This document shows, piece by piece, positions 29,467 through 45,310 of a stretch of DNA of 64,000 bases. Both the position numbers and the translations under genes were made by a program. The notes under the pieces are model-generated. The model was not told the origin of the DNA and did no database searches. It saw only the letters and a program-made list of their open reading frames with translations. Source of the stretch: Speluncibacter jeojiensis. GTDB taxonomy: Bacteria > Actinomycetota > Actinomycetes > Mycobacteriales > Mycobacteriaceae. Each line of letters begins with the position of its first letter. The stretch's first letter is position 1. The stretch is taken from the NCBI RefSeq assembly GCF_029589495.1, contig NZ_JAAIVF010000004.1:124001-188000 (forward strand), written 5' to 3'.

Positions 29467-29598
29467 TCACATGGTGGAGCCGACGATCTTCGGGAGCAGC
29501 ATCGGCGCGAGCATCAGGAGGGGGCCCAACTGGGATCCGATCGCGCTGATGCCGCCGGAGATGCTGCCTTCGCGAAGCGCATGTGCCTGCTTCTTCAT
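29467..29598 (-). CDS. Tiny hydrophobic peptide 4 of the cluster, 43 aa
   Basis: The most downstream member. It has a basic N-terminus (MKKQAHALREG), a Gly/Ser/Ile segment (SISGGISAIGSQLG) and a hydrophobic Leu/Met/Pro stretch ending KIVGSTM. Net charge is about +3. AAGGAG lies six bases before the ATG. It does not match a cleavable signal peptide followed by a mature domain. Size, glycine-rich amphipathic character and clustering resemble the small alpha-helical channel proteins PorA/PorH of Corynebacterium or the phenol-soluble modulins of Staphylococcus, but I see no sequence match to either. The function is not assigned. Confidence 0.6.
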   Translation of the reverse strand: MKKQAHALREGSISGGISAIGSQLGPLLMLAPMLLPKIVGSTM

Positions 29599-29666
29599 CT
29601 GAGTCTCCTTGTCGAGAACGGGTCACACGGTCATCCGTGCGACATGGTCGGTTCGCCCCGTTGCGC

Positions 29667-29750
29667 CTAGCCCGAGGTCGAAAGGATGAACTGGCCGAAT
29701 GCGGCGAGCATCGCGCCGACAAGGGTGACCAGGGGGGAATCGCTACTCAT
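29667..29750 (-). CDS. Tiny hydrophobic peptide 3 of the cluster, 27 aa
   Basis: Starts MSSDSPLVTLVGAM and ends FILSTSG; a single predicted hydrophobic/amphipathic helix with one Asp as the only charged side chain. AAGGAG lies four bases before the ATG. It ends with TAG, 68 bp before the next ATG. No signal peptide and no known motif. It has the same architecture as its neighbours: short polar N-terminus, one helix, Ser/Gly end. Confidence 0.6.
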   Translation of the reverse strand: MSSDSPLVTLVGAMLAAFGQFILSTSG

Positions 29751-29792
29751 GACTCTCCTTGAGTGAGTTGGGATATTGCCGCGATACGGACG

Positions 29793-29888
29793 TCAGAGCG
29801 ACCCGACGATGTCGCCCTGCGCGATGCCCAGCACCATCTGCAGCAGGGTGCTCATCGTGTGCACCGCGTCGGGAATGTTGCTACCCAT
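29793..29888 (-). CDS. Tiny amphipathic peptide 2 of the cluster, 31 aa
   Basis: Starts MGSNIPDAVHTMSTLLQMVL and ends GDIVGSL. The spacing of Val/Met/Leu/Ile against His/Ser/Gln/Asp gives an amphipathic helix with net charge about -2. GAGGAG lies eight bases before the ATG. The C-terminal IVGS is shared with the 43-aa peptide. Acidic, signal-less amphipathic peptides of this kind are what corynebacterial PorA/PorH look like; homology is not shown. Confidence 0.6.
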   Translation of the reverse strand: MGSNIPDAVHTMSTLLQMVLGIAQGDIVGSL

Positions 29889-30011
29889 GTGTGTTGCTCC
29901 TCGAATGCGAAGACCCCGACGGAGTCTGGAACGAACGACCGATGGCAGCGGCCGTGAGAGCTGTGCCGGAACCGGGCGCCGGATCCTTGGGAGCGAGCGC
30001 CCGAGCGGATG

Positions 30012-30086
30012 TCAGCTGAAGAACTGAACGGACCCGATGGCCTGACCGAAGATGAAGTTGATCAGCTGCGTCAAGGTCGTTGGCAT
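30012..30086 (-). CDS. Tiny hydrophobic peptide 1 of the cluster, 24 aa
   Basis: First in the operon. It starts MPTTLTQLINFIFGQAIGS and ends with two Phe and a Ser; it has no charged side chain at all. GAGGAG lies four bases before the ATG. It is long enough for one membrane-spanning or surface-lying helix only. It shares an IGS element with the 43-aa peptide and an [I/V]GS element with two others in the cluster. Confidence 0.58.
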   Translation of the reverse strand: MPTTLTQLINFIFGQAIGSVQFFS

Positions 30087-30339
30087 GGCTCTCCTCGTGT
30101 GCGATGAGATGGGAACGGAAGGAGCCCAACAGACACCGAGTGATTTCCAACACTCTGTCGGACCCGATGTAGCGTCGCTCACATTACCGCCCGAGTAGTT
30201 AACGCAGGTTCACAAACTGTGCGTTTCGGGGAATCATTGTGTAACGACATGAAGTTCGGGCATTCCCCCACCCTGGTCCGCCGCTGTTGATCTAGAATCC
30301 GCCGCTCGGGCGGCCGCACACCGTCCGCCGGACACGAAA
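30087..30339 (-). promoter_or_regulatory. Control region of the tiny-peptide operon
   Basis: No gene is visible here. Read on the minus strand, TAATGT (30181-30186) is a fair -10 element, predicting a leader of roughly 90 nt; no convincing -35 is present, which could mean an activator or an alternative sigma factor. GGGGAAT (30228-30234) and ATTCCCC (30262-30268) form a 7-bp inverted repeat just upstream of it. The stretch 30160-30270 is noticeably more A/T-rich than the surrounding genes. Confidence 0.35.
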
Positions 30340-30381
30340 AACGCTGGGCGCGTGACCTTTTTCGGTCACGCGCCCAGCGTT
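30340..30381 (-). terminator. Strong intrinsic terminator of gap-pgk-tpiA
   Basis: A perfect 18-bp inverted repeat (340-357 with 364-381; arm AACGCTGGGCGCGTGACC) around a 6-nt A-rich loop. On the minus strand the stem runs into TTTTTCG. It lies 36 bp past the tpiA stop and is the clearest terminator in the window. Confidence 0.85.
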
Positions 30382-30417
30382 GGCGGTTCGCTCAGATCAG
30401 AGCGCCTCGCACTCGGA

Positions 30418-31203
30418 TCAGGGCAGAGGTCCGCCTGCGGCGATCGCCGACAGCGTCGCGAACTCGTCGGCCTTGAGCGAGGCGCCACCCACCAGGGCGC
30501 CGTCCACATCCGGCTGGCCTACGATCTCGCCGACGTTCTTGGCGTTGACCGAACCGCCGTAGAGCACGCGCACACCGGCCGCGACCTCGGGCGAGGCCAG
30601 TGACGCGAGTTCCTCGCGCACCGCCTTGCAGACCTCCTGCGCGTCGGCCGGGGTCGCGACCCGTCCGGTGCCGATGGCCCACACGGGCTCGTAGGCGACG
30701 ACGACCTTGCTGATCTCGTCGGCGGACAGCCCGGCCAGCGAACCGCGCAGCTGCGCGACGTTGTACGCCACGTGCTCGCCCGCCTCGCGGACCTCCAGGC
30801 CCTCGCCGATGCACACGATCGGCGTGATCGAGTGCTTCAGCGCCGCCTTGGCCTTGGCCAGCACGGTCGCGTCGTCCTCACCGTGGTACTGACGACGCTC
30901 CGAGTGGCCGACCACCGCGAAGGTGCAGCCGAGCTTGGAGAGCATCGCGCCGCTGACCTCGCCGGTGTAGGCACCGGACTCGTGCACGGACACGTCCTGC
31001 GCACCGTGGGTGAGCAGCAGCTTGTCGCCCTCGATCAGCGTCTGCACGCTGCGGATGTCGGTGAACGGCGGGATGACCGTCACGTCGACCTTGTCGAAGT
31101 ACTTCGCCGGCAGCGAGAATGCGATCTTCTGCACCAGGGCGATGGCCTCGAAGTGATTGAGGTTCATCTTCCAGTTGCCGGCGATCAACGGCTTGCGCGC
31201 CAT
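30418..31203 (-). CDS. tpiA: Triose-phosphate isomerase
   Basis: 261 aa. GNWKMNLNH (catalytic Lys), [13 protein letters not shown] (catalytic His) and [14 protein letters not shown] (catalytic Glu) are intact, with phosphate-loop [10 protein letters not shown]. It interconverts dihydroxyacetone phosphate and glyceraldehyde 3-phosphate. Its ATG overlaps the pgk TGA by one base. It is last in the glycolytic operon. Confidence 0.97.
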   Translation of the reverse strand: MARKPLIAGNWKMNLNHFEAIALVQKIAFSLPAKYFDKVDVTVIPPFTDIRSVQTLIEGDKLLLTHGAQDVSVHESGAYTGEVSGAMLSKLGCTFAVVGHSERRQYHGEDDATVLAKAKAALKHSITPIVCIGEGLEVREAGEHVAYNVAQLRGSLAGLSADEISKVVVAYEPVWAIGTGRVATPADAQEVCKAVREELASLASPEVAAGVRVLYGGSVNAKNVGEIVGQPDVDGALVGGASLKADEFATLSAIAAGGPLP

Positions 31204-32429
31204 CAGCCCACCTGACCTTCCGTCGACTCGAGCACCGCGATGCCCGGCAGTTCCTTGCCCTCGAGGTACTCGAGCGAGGCGCCTCCGCCGGTGGAGATGT
31301 GCGAGAAACCGTCCTCGGGCAGGCCCAGCAGACGCACCGCGGCGGCCGAGTCGCCGCCGCCGACGACGCTGAACGCGCCCTTGCCGGTCGCCTCGACGAT
31401 CGCCTCGGCGACACCCTTGGTGCCAGCCGCGAACTTCGCGAACTCGAACACGCCCATCGGGCCGTTCCAGAACACCGTCTTCGCCGCGCCGAGCACCGCC
31501 GCGAACCGGCCCACCGCCTCGGGGCCGATGTCCAGGCCCATCCAGCCGTCGGGGATCTGCTCTGCCGCAACGGTCTTCGACTCGGCGTCGGCCGAGAACG
31601 AGTCCGCGACGACGATGTCCTGCGGCAGGTGGATCACGTCGGCGAAACGCTCGAGCAGATCCTTGCAGGTTCCGATCATCTCCTCCTGCAGCAGCGAGGA
31701 ACCAACCGGAAGTCCCTGCGCGGCAAAGAAGGTGAAGCACATGCCGCCGCCGATGACGAGGGTGTCGACCTTGGGGGCCAACGCCTCGATCACGGCCAGC
31801 TTGTCGGAGACCTTCGAACCGCCGAGCACGACCGCGTACGGACGCTCGGTGTCCTCGGTGAGCCTGCGCAGCACCTGCACCTCGGCGCCGACCAGTTTGC
31901 CCGCGTAATGCGGGAGCAGCTTGGCGACGTCGTAGACCGACGCCTGCTTGCGGTGCACGACACCGAAGCCGTCGGAGACGAACGCGCCGCCATCGGTCAG
32001 CGCCGCCAGCTCCTTGGCCAGCGCAGCACGCTCGGCCTCGTCCTTGCTGGTCTCACGCGGGTCGAACCGGATGTTCTCCAGCAGCAGCACGTCGCCGTCG
32101 GTCAGCCCCTCGGCGCGCGCCTGCGCGTCGATGCCGACCACGTCGTGCGCGAGCTGCACGTACCGCCCGAGCACGTCACCGAGCTTCGCGGCGACCGGGG
32201 CCAGCGACAGCGCCGGGTCGACCTGCCCCTTGGGGCGGCCGAGGTGCGCGGTCACGATCACCTTGGCGCCGGCGTCGGCAAGCGCGGCGATCGTCGGCGC
32301 GGAGGCCACGATGCGGCCCGGATCGGTGATCTGGCCGCCGTCGAGCGGCACGTTGAGGTCCGAGCGCACCAGCACGGTGCGCCCGGAGACCCCGGCGTCC
32401 AGCAGATCGTGAAGCGTCTGTACAGACAC
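31203..32429 (-). CDS. pgk: Phosphoglycerate kinase
   Basis: 408 aa. The N-terminal substrate region [41 protein letters not shown], the hinge and the C-terminal nucleotide region [24 protein letters not shown] and [14 protein letters not shown] are typical. It makes ATP from 1,3-bisphosphoglycerate. The GTG at 32429 has AAAGGA upstream. It lies 26 bp after gap in the same operon. Confidence 0.97.
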   Translation of the reverse strand: MSVQTLHDLLDAGVSGRTVLVRSDLNVPLDGGQITDPGRIVASAPTIAALADAGAKVIVTAHLGRPKGQVDPALSLAPVAAKLGDVLGRYVQLAHDVVGIDAQARAEGLTDGDVLLLENIRFDPRETSKDEAERAALAKELAALTDGGAFVSDGFGVVHRKQASVYDVAKLLPHYAGKLVGAEVQVLRRLTEDTERPYAVVLGGSKVSDKLAVIEALAPKVDTLVIGGGMCFTFFAAQGLPVGSSLLQEEMIGTCKDLLERFADVIHLPQDIVVADSFSADAESKTVAAEQIPDGWMGLDIGPEAVGRFAAVLGAAKTVFWNGPMGVFEFAKFAAGTKGVAEAIVEATGKGAFSVVGGGDSAAAVRLLGLPEDGFSHISTGGGASLEYLEGKELPGIAVLESTEGQVG

Positions 32430-32455
32430 TGAGATCGATTCCTTTACGGTCGGTG

Positions 32456-35746
<3,291 letters not shown>

Positions 35747-35750
<4 letters not shown>

Positions 35751-36658
35751 TCGCGCCCCAGGTCGCGGTGCACGACGCTCACAGCGAGATCGTCGTCGCC
35801 GCGCAGCCGGTCGGCCAGTGCCTCCGACATCGCGACGCTCCTGTGTTTGCCGCCGGTGCATCCCACCGCGATCGTCACGTAGCGCTTCCCCTCTCGGCGA
35901 TAACCGTCCTCGATCAACTGCAGCAGCCGATGGTAGGTGTTCAGGAACTCCTCGGCATCATCCTGGGCCAGCACGTACTCGCGCACGTCGTCGTCCTGGC
36001 CGGTGTGCTCGCGCAGCTCCGGGATCCAGTACGGATTCGGCAAGAATCGCACATCGGCGACCATGTCGGCGTCCAACGGCAGTCCGTACTTGAACCCGAA
36101 CGACTGCACGGTCACACGGACCAGGTGCGCACTCTCGCCGCCGAAGGCGTTCTCGATCTTCTCGCGCAGCCGCTGCACCGGTAGCGACGAGGTGTCGACG
36201 ACCAGGTCCGCGCCGGCCTTGAAGCGTGCGAGCATCGCGCGCTCGGCGGCGATCCCCTCCGTGAGCGTGCCGGAATCCTGCAGCGGATGACCGCGGCGCA
36301 CCTGCTCGAACCGGCGCACCAGCACGTCGTCGGAGGCGTCGAGGAACAGCACCCGCGGCTTGATCTGCCGTTGCCCCAGGCCGGGCCCGATCTCGGCGAG
36401 GTCGCCGCTGAACGCGCGCGAGCGCACGTCCAGCACGATGGCCAGCCGTGGGATCCGGGTCTGCGGTTCCTGCCCGAGGTCGACCAATCGGGACGCCAGT
36501 TCGGGCGGCAGATTGTCGGCGACGTACCAGCCGATGTCCTCGAGCACCTTCGCGGCGGTGCTGCGCCCGGCACCGGACAACCCGGTCACCAGCAGCACCT
36601 CGATGTCACCGCCGTCGTCGTCCGGCTGCGTGCCCTGGGCCGCGCTCGGTTCGTTCAC
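35747..36658 (-). CDS. rapZ: RapZ/YvcJ-type P-loop nucleotide-binding protein
   Basis: 303 aa. Walker A is [18 protein letters not shown], followed by [30 protein letters not shown] and the C-terminal [13 protein letters not shown] domain. In E. coli RapZ controls glmS through small RNAs; in Gram-positives the role is less clear, with GTP/ATP hydrolysis shown for YvcJ. The GTG start overlaps the uvrC stop by four bases. Confidence 0.94.
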
Positions 36659-38772
36659 CGGTCGTTCCCCCTCTCCTCGGACTGGACTCCATCGTCGCCC
36701 ATCGCGCGCACCGCCGCGCCCGCCGGGACCTTTCCCGCGGCCGACGCCGAGTCCGACGGGTCCGGCGACGCACCGTGTAACGCCGCCAACACCGCCCGGG
36801 CGGTCGTCGCGCCGATGCCGGGCACCTCGGTGATCTGGTCGACGCTGGCCTCCCGCAACCGGGCCACCGACCCGAAGTGGCTCACCAGCGCGGTGCGGCG
36901 GCGCTCCCCCAGGCCCGGCACCGCGTCGAGCGCCGACGCCGTCATACGCCGCGAACGCTTGCTGCGGTGGAAGGTGATCGCGAACCGGTGCGCCTCGTCG
37001 CGCACCCGCTGCAGCAGGTACAGCGCCTCGCTGGTGCGCGGCAGGATGACCGGGTCCTGTTCGTCCGGCACCCACACCTCCTCGAGCCGTTTGGCCAGAC
37101 CGATCACCGCGACGTCGGTGATGCCCAGGTCGTCGAGGACCGCGGCGGCCGCCGCCACCTGCGGGGCGCCGCCGTCGACGACATACAGGTTCGGGGGGTA
37201 GGCGAACCGGCGGGGTCGCCCGGTCGTCGGGTCGATGCCCACCTCCGGTGCCATGTCCGCGTCCTGAGCCAGATCCTCGCGGCCGGCCGAGTCCCGGACC
37301 GCCGTTCCCGCGGAGCCGGCCTTGTCGGCGGTGTGCCGCAGGAAGCGGCGCCGGGTGACCTCGGCGATGCTCGCCACATCGTCCGACCGCCCGTCGCCGG
37401 CCGCCTCTTTGATCGCATAGTGCCGATAGTCGGACTTGCGGGGCAGGCCGTCTTCGAACACCACCAGCGACGCGACCACGTCGGTGCCCTGGATGTGGCT
37501 GATGTCGACACATTCGATCCGCAACGGCGCCGAGTCGAGGTCGAGCGCGTCCTGCAGGCCCTGCAGCGCCGCGGACCGCGCGGTGAGGTCGCCGGCGCGC
37601 TTGAGCTTGTGCTGCGCGAGCGCCTCGGCGGCATTGCGCTGCACGGTCTCCGCCAGCGCCTTCTTGTCGCCGCGCTGCGGGACCCGCAGGCTCACCGACG
37701 CGCCGCGCAGGTCGGCCAGCCAGTACTGCACGTCGTCGGCGTTCGGCGGCAGAGACGGCACCAGCACCTCGCGCGGGACCACCTGCGCGCCCGACTGCGC
37801 GGCGCCGGTGTCCTGCGTGGCGCGCTCGAGCGCCGCCTGCTCGCCGTAGAACTGGGTCAGGAACTGCTCGACCAGTTCGGGCAGGTCCGCGTTCTCGACC
37901 CGCTCGACCACCCAGCCTCGCTGACCGCGCACCCGGCCGCCGCGCACGTGGAACACCTGCACGGCCGCCTCGAGATCGTCGTAGGCGAAGGACACCACGT
38001 CGGCGTCGGTGCCGTCGCCGAGCACGACCGCCTGCTTCTCGAGCGCCTTGCGCAGCGCCCCCAGGTCGTCGCGCAGCCGCGCGGCCCGCTCGAAGTCCAG
38101 TTCCTCGGCCGCCGCCTGCATCTGCTGCTCGACCTGCCGCATCAGCCGGTCGGTCTTGCCCGCCAGGAAGTCGCAGAAGTCGTCGACGATGTGCCGGTGC
38201 TCGGCCGCGCTGACCCGGCCGACACACGGCGCGCTGCATTTGTCGATGTAACCGAGCAGGCAGGGCCTGCCGATCTGGTTGTGCCGCTTGAACACCCCGG
38301 CCGAGCAGGTCCGCGCCGGGAACACCCGAAGCAACTGGTCGAGGGTCTCGCGGATCGCCCAGGCGTGCGAGTACGGGCCGAAGTAGCGCACCCCCTTTCG
38401 GCGCGGACCCCGGTAGACGAACAGCCGCGGGTACTCCTCGCCGACGCTGACGGCGAGCACCGGGTAGGTCTTGTCGTCGCGGTAGCGGACGTTGAAACGC
38501 GGATCGAATTCCTTGATCCAGTTGTACTCGAGTTGCAGCGCCTCGACCTCGGTGCCGACCACCGTCCACTCGACCGAGGCGGCGGTGGTGACCATCTGCC
38601 GGGTGCGCGGGTGCAGTGTCGACAGGTCCGCGAAGTAGTTGCTCAGCCGACTGCGCAGGTTCTTCGCCTTGCCGACGTAGACGACCCTGCCGTGCGGATC
38701 GCGGAACTTGTAGACGCCGGGCGCGGTCGGAATGGTTCCGGTCGCGGGGCGGTAGGTTGCGGGATCAGGCAC
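36655..38772 (-). CDS. uvrC: Excinuclease ABC subunit C
   Basis: 705 aa. The N-terminal GIY-YIG nuclease domain ([31 protein letters not shown]), a Cys-rich stretch ([28 protein letters not shown]), a UVR motif, the RNase-H-like second nuclease ([34 protein letters not shown]) with an acidic insert of ~40 residues, and C-terminal helix-hairpin-helix ([18 protein letters not shown] ... [16 protein letters not shown]). It makes both incisions in nucleotide excision repair. GTG start; 49 bp from the PH-protein gene. Confidence 0.96.
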   Translation of the reverse strand: MPDPATYRPATGTIPTAPGVYKFRDPHGRVVYVGKAKNLRSRLSNYFADLSTLHPRTRQMVTTAASVEWTVVGTEVEALQLEYNWIKEFDPRFNVRYRDDKTYPVLAVSVGEEYPRLFVYRGPRRKGVRYFGPYSHAWAIRETLDQLLRVFPARTCSAGVFKRHNQIGRPCLLGYIDKCSAPCVGRVSAAEHRHIVDDFCDFLAGKTDRLMRQVEQQMQAAAEELDFERAARLRDDLGALRKALEKQAVVLGDGTDADVVSFAYDDLEAAVQVFHVRGGRVRGQRGWVVERVENADLPELVEQFLTQFYGEQAALERATQDTGAAQSGAQVVPREVLVPSLPPNADDVQYWLADLRGASVSLRVPQRGDKKALAETVQRNAAEALAQHKLKRAGDLTARSAALQGLQDALDLDSAPLRIECVDISHIQGTDVVASLVVFEDGLPRKSDYRHYAIKEAAGDGRSDDVASIAEVTRRRFLRHTADKAGSAGTAVRDSAGREDLAQDADMAPEVGIDPTTGRPRRFAYPPNLYVVDGGAPQVAAAAAVLDDLGITDVAVIGLAKRLEEVWVPDEQDPVILPRTSEALYLLQRVRDEAHRFAITFHRSKRSRRMTASALDAVPGLGERRRTALVSHFGSVARLREASVDQITEVPGIGATTARAVLAALHGASPDPSDSASAAGKVPAGAAVRAMGDDGVQSEERGNDR

Positions 38773-38821
38773 GGGTCCAGGTTAGTCGGCGGTGCCGGGG
38801 AACGGCCGCTGGCGCGCTCGG

Positions 38822-41051
<2,230 letters not shown>

Positions 41052-41176
41052 GTGCTCTTCTCTCCAATGACTGATGAGGATCCCGCCGGCCACGGGGTGA
41101 CCGCCGGGAATCGCGGTGGAACGAGGCGGGGCTGCGTCCGCGCACCACCTGAGGGTATTCCAACCCGAGGGTATGC
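41052..41176 (-). promoter_or_regulatory. ribBA leader with structured GC-rich RNA; weak FMN-riboswitch resemblance
   Basis: On the minus strand the leader has a direct repeat ATACCCTC, a hairpin around GGTCACCCCGTGGCC, and an end (CAGTCATTGGAGAGAAGA) that resembles the 3' part of FMN riboswitches. The conserved core that FMN riboswitches need is incomplete here, so I do not call one. Confidence 0.25.
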
Positions 41177-41800
41177 CTACTGTCGGCCGGACCCCTCGTC
41201 GGTCCTGGTCAGACGCTCGACGTACTTGGCGATGACGTCCACCTCGAGGTTGACCGGCGTGCCCGCCTGGGCCCCGCCGAGCGTGGTCATCGCCAAGGTG
41301 GTGGGGATCAGCGAGATCTCGAAGTATTCGCCCTGGTCGGTGGTGCCGAGCGTGGCGACGGTCAGCGACACGCCGTCGACGGTGATCGAGCCCTTCTCGA
41401 CCACATACCGCGACACCGACGCGGGCAGCGCGATCCGCACGACCTCCCAGTGCTCCGACGGCGTGCGCGAGATCACCTCGCCGACGGTGTCCACGTGCCC
41501 CTGCACGATGTGCCCGCCGAGCCGGCTGTTCACGGCGGCTGCACGCTCCAGGTTGACCTTGCTGCCGACGCCCACGGCGGCGAGGCTGCTGCGATCGAGT
41601 GTCTCGCGCATCACGTCGGCGGTGAACGAACCGTCCGCGAGGACGTCCACGACGGTCAGGCAGACCCCGTTGACGGCGATCGAATCGCCGTGCGCCGCGT
41701 CGGAGGTGACCAGCGCGCCCCGGACGGTGAGCCGCTCGGCGTCGGCGAGCACCTCCCGCGCCGTGACCTCGCCGAGTTCTTCGACAATCCCGGTGAACAC
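41177..41800 (-). CDS. ribE: Riboflavin synthase, alpha subunit
   Basis: 207 aa with the two homologous lumazine-binding halves: [12 protein letters not shown] ... [17 protein letters not shown] and [16 protein letters not shown] ... [19 protein letters not shown]. It dismutates two lumazines to riboflavin. The GTG directly abuts the ribD TAG (no spacer); AGGA within the ribD end serves as its ribosome site. Confidence 0.96.
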   Translation of the reverse strand: MFTGIVEELGEVTAREVLADAERLTVRGALVTSDAAHGDSIAVNGVCLTVVDVLADGSFTADVMRETLDRSSLAAVGVGSKVNLERAAAVNSRLGGHIVQGHVDTVGEVISRTPSEHWEVVRIALPASVSRYVVEKGSITVDGVSLTVATLGTTDQGEYFEISLIPTTLAMTTLGGAQAGTPVNLEVDVIAKYVERLTRTDEGSGRQ

Positions 41801-42865
41801 CTATCGATCCTCCTGACAATCAGCTGCCGGACCGTCCGGCACCAGCGTGAGCAGTATGTCCTCGCCGAGCACGTCGACGGATTCCCGGTGGAAGCGCAAC
41901 GCGGCGGAGATGGTCCCGATTCCGAGGTCGCCGACAGCACCCTGGCCTGCGCCGATCAGCACGGGGGCGAGGTACGCCTGCACGCGGTCGACCAGTCCGG
42001 CGCGCAGGAATGCCGCGGCCAGCCGCGGGCCGCCCTCGAGTTGCACGTCGCAGTGCTCCGCAGCGAGTGCGGCGAGCACCTCGTGCGGGTCATCGGTGCG
42101 CAGGTGCACGGTGGGCGCGGAGTCGTCGAGGATCCGCGCGCCCGGAGGGATGTCGCGTCGGCCCACCACCACCCGTAGCGGCTGCGTGGCGGAGAGGGTG
42201 CCGTCGGGCAGCCGCGCGGTCAGGGCCGGGTCGTCGGCCAGCACGGTGCCGGTGCCGACGACGATGGCGTCGATCCGGCCCCGTTCGGCGTGCACCCGCT
42301 CGCGGGCCACCGGCCCGGTGATCCACTGGCTCGTGCCGTCTGCGGCGGCGCTGCGCCCGTCCAGGGTGGCGGCGTACTTCCACGTCAGCTGTGGTCGTCC
42401 GGTGCGGACGCGGTGCAGCCAGGCGCGCAGCGGTCCCGAGGCGACCTGCTCGGCGCGCACGCCGGCGGTCACGGTCAGTCCGCACGCGCGCAGCCGATCG
42501 GCGCCGCCCGACGCCTGCGGGTTCGGATCCGCCACCGCGTAGTGCACCGCCGTGACGCCGGCGTCGAGCAGCGCCTCGGCGCAGGGTCCGGTGCGGCCGT
42601 GGTGGTTGCAGGGTTCGAGGGTGACGACGGCGGTCCCGCCGCGGGCGCGGGGCCCCGCCTGTCGCAGCGCCATCACCTCGGCGTGCGGTCCGCCCGGCGG
42701 TCGGGTCGCACCGGTGCCTGCCAGTGCGCCGTACTCGTCGAGGATCACCGCACCGACCGGCGGGTTCGGGCTGGTCCGGCCGCGCACCTGCTCGGCCAGG
42801 TCGATCGCCAGTTCCATCGCGGCGGCGATCCGGTCGTCACCGGGGGCGGGAGACGCCGAGGACAT
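41801..42865 (-). CDS. ribD: Bifunctional pyrimidine deaminase/reductase
   Basis: 354 aa. The deaminase domain has [14 protein letters not shown] and [23 protein letters not shown] (zinc His/Cys/Cys). The reductase domain has [23 protein letters not shown] and ...[18 protein letters not shown]. It performs steps two and three of riboflavin synthesis. One base separates its ATG from the rpe stop, so it is coupled to rpe. Confidence 0.96.
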   Translation of the reverse strand: MSSASPAPGDDRIAAAMELAIDLAEQVRGRTSPNPPVGAVILDEYGALAGTGATRPPGGPHAEVMALRQAGPRARGGTAVVTLEPCNHHGRTGPCAEALLDAGVTAVHYAVADPNPQASGGADRLRACGLTVTAGVRAEQVASGPLRAWLHRVRTGRPQLTWKYAATLDGRSAAADGTSQWITGPVARERVHAERGRIDAIVVGTGTVLADDPALTARLPDGTLSATQPLRVVVGRRDIPPGARILDDSAPTVHLRTDDPHEVLAALAAEHCDVQLEGGPRLAAAFLRAGLVDRVQAYLAPVLIGAGQGAVGDLGIGTISAALRFHRESVDVLGEDILLTLVPDGPAADCQEDR

Positions 42866-42866
42866 G

Positions 42867-43559
42867 TCAGCCGTGCAGGTGGTGCGAAGCGCCGGCGGCC
42901 TGGGCACGCAGTGCGCGTACCGCCGCCGCCGGGTCGAAGGCACCGTAGACCGCCGAGCCCGCCACGAAGCAGTCCACGCCGGCCTCGGCCGCCGCCTCGA
43001 CGGTGTCGGTGTTGATGCCGCCGTCGATCTCGACGAGCAGTCGCAGCTCGCCGGAATCAACGAGTTTGCGCACAGCCCTTGCCTTTTCGAGAACCTCCGG
43101 GATGAACGACTGGCCGCCGAAGCCCGGCTCGACGCTCATCACGAGCAGCGTGTCGAATTCCTTGAGGATCTCCAGGTAGGGATCGATCGGGGTGCCCGGC
43201 TTGACGCTCAGCCCAGCCTTGGCGCCGGCGGCGCGGATGTCACGGGCGACGGCGATCGGGTCGTCGGTCGCCTCGGCATGGAAGGTCACGTTGTGCGCGC
43301 CGGCCTCCGCGTACGGCGGCGCCCAGCGGCCCGGGTCCTCGATCATCAGGTGACAGTCGAGCGGGATGTCGGTCGCGTTGAGCAGGCTCTGCACCACCGG
43401 CAGGCCGAGGGTCAGGTTCGGCACGAAATGCGCGTCCATCACGTCGACGTGCAGCCAGTCGGCGCCGGCGACCGCGTCCGCCTCGTCCGCGAGATGCGCG
43501 AAGTCGGCGGACAGGATGGACGGGGCGATCAGGGGTTGCGTGGCGCGCTCGAACGGCAT
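42867..43559 (-). CDS. rpe: Ribulose-phosphate 3-epimerase
   Basis: 230 aa TIM barrel: [67 protein letters not shown] and [11 protein letters not shown]. It links the pentose phosphate pathway with ribulose 5-phosphate supply for riboflavin made by the genes downstream. I chose the ATG at 43559; a -10-like TAGACT ends seven bases before it, suggesting a leaderless transcript that starts the rpe-rib operon. Confidence 0.96.
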   Translation of the reverse strand: MPFERATQPLIAPSILSADFAHLADEADAVAGADWLHVDVMDAHFVPNLTLGLPVVQSLLNATDIPLDCHLMIEDPGRWAPPYAEAGAHNVTFHAEATDDPIAVARDIRAAGAKAGLSVKPGTPIDPYLEILKEFDTLLVMSVEPGFGGQSFIPEVLEKARAVRKLVDSGELRLLVEIDGGINTDTVEAAAEAGVDCFVAGSAVYGAFDPAAAVRALRAQAAGASHHLHG

Positions 43560-43566
43560 GCCCGCA

Positions 43567-43572
43567 AGTCTA
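43567..43572 (-). promoter_or_regulatory. -10 candidate for the rpe-rib operon
   Basis: TAGACT on the minus strand, seven bases before the rpe ATG, with no Shine-Dalgarno sequence between. The layout predicts a leaderless mRNA. Confidence 0.4.
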
Positions 43573-43653
43573 TGCACAGGAGGTTCCGCCGCCCGTGCCC
43601 GCGTTGCGGGGTCCGGCCCCCGCAACGCACTCGCGGGGGCGAGCCCCCTTCGC

Positions 43654-43673
43654 TACGGTGTGACGCATCACAC
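43654..43673 (+). promoter_or_regulatory. Promoter with overlapping palindrome before the acyl-CoA synthetase gene
   Basis: TACGGT (43654-43659) is a -10 candidate. It overlaps the perfect inverted repeat GTGTGA-CGCA-TCACAC (43658-43673). The half-site TGTGA/TCACA resembles CRP sites, but the spacer is four rather than six; a TetR-type fatty-acid regulator is equally possible. Confidence 0.4.
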
Positions 43674-43695
43674 AGCACCGACGGTAGGAGTCGCC

Positions 43696-45276
<1,581 letters not shown>

Positions 45277-45310
45277 GGCGCCGCCGAACTGCAGCGGCCA
45301 GGCCGCGCCG

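Noticed and set aside
29091-29549. A 152-codon plus-strand frame through the end of the phosphatase gene and the peptide cluster
   Set aside because: It starts inside the phosphatase gene in another frame, has no ribosome site, and its translation is low-complexity; the minus-strand peptides with good ribosome sites explain the region better.
29881-30153. A 90-codon minus-strand frame spanning the first tiny peptide gene
   Set aside because: No ribosome site at its ATG, mixed composition, and it runs out of frame over the well-initiated 24-aa peptide.
30340-30381. The 18-bp inverted repeat considered as an attachment site or mobile-element end
   Set aside because: Its position just after tpiA, A-rich loop and T-tail on the minus strand fit an ordinary intrinsic terminator; no integrase or duplicated target was seen.
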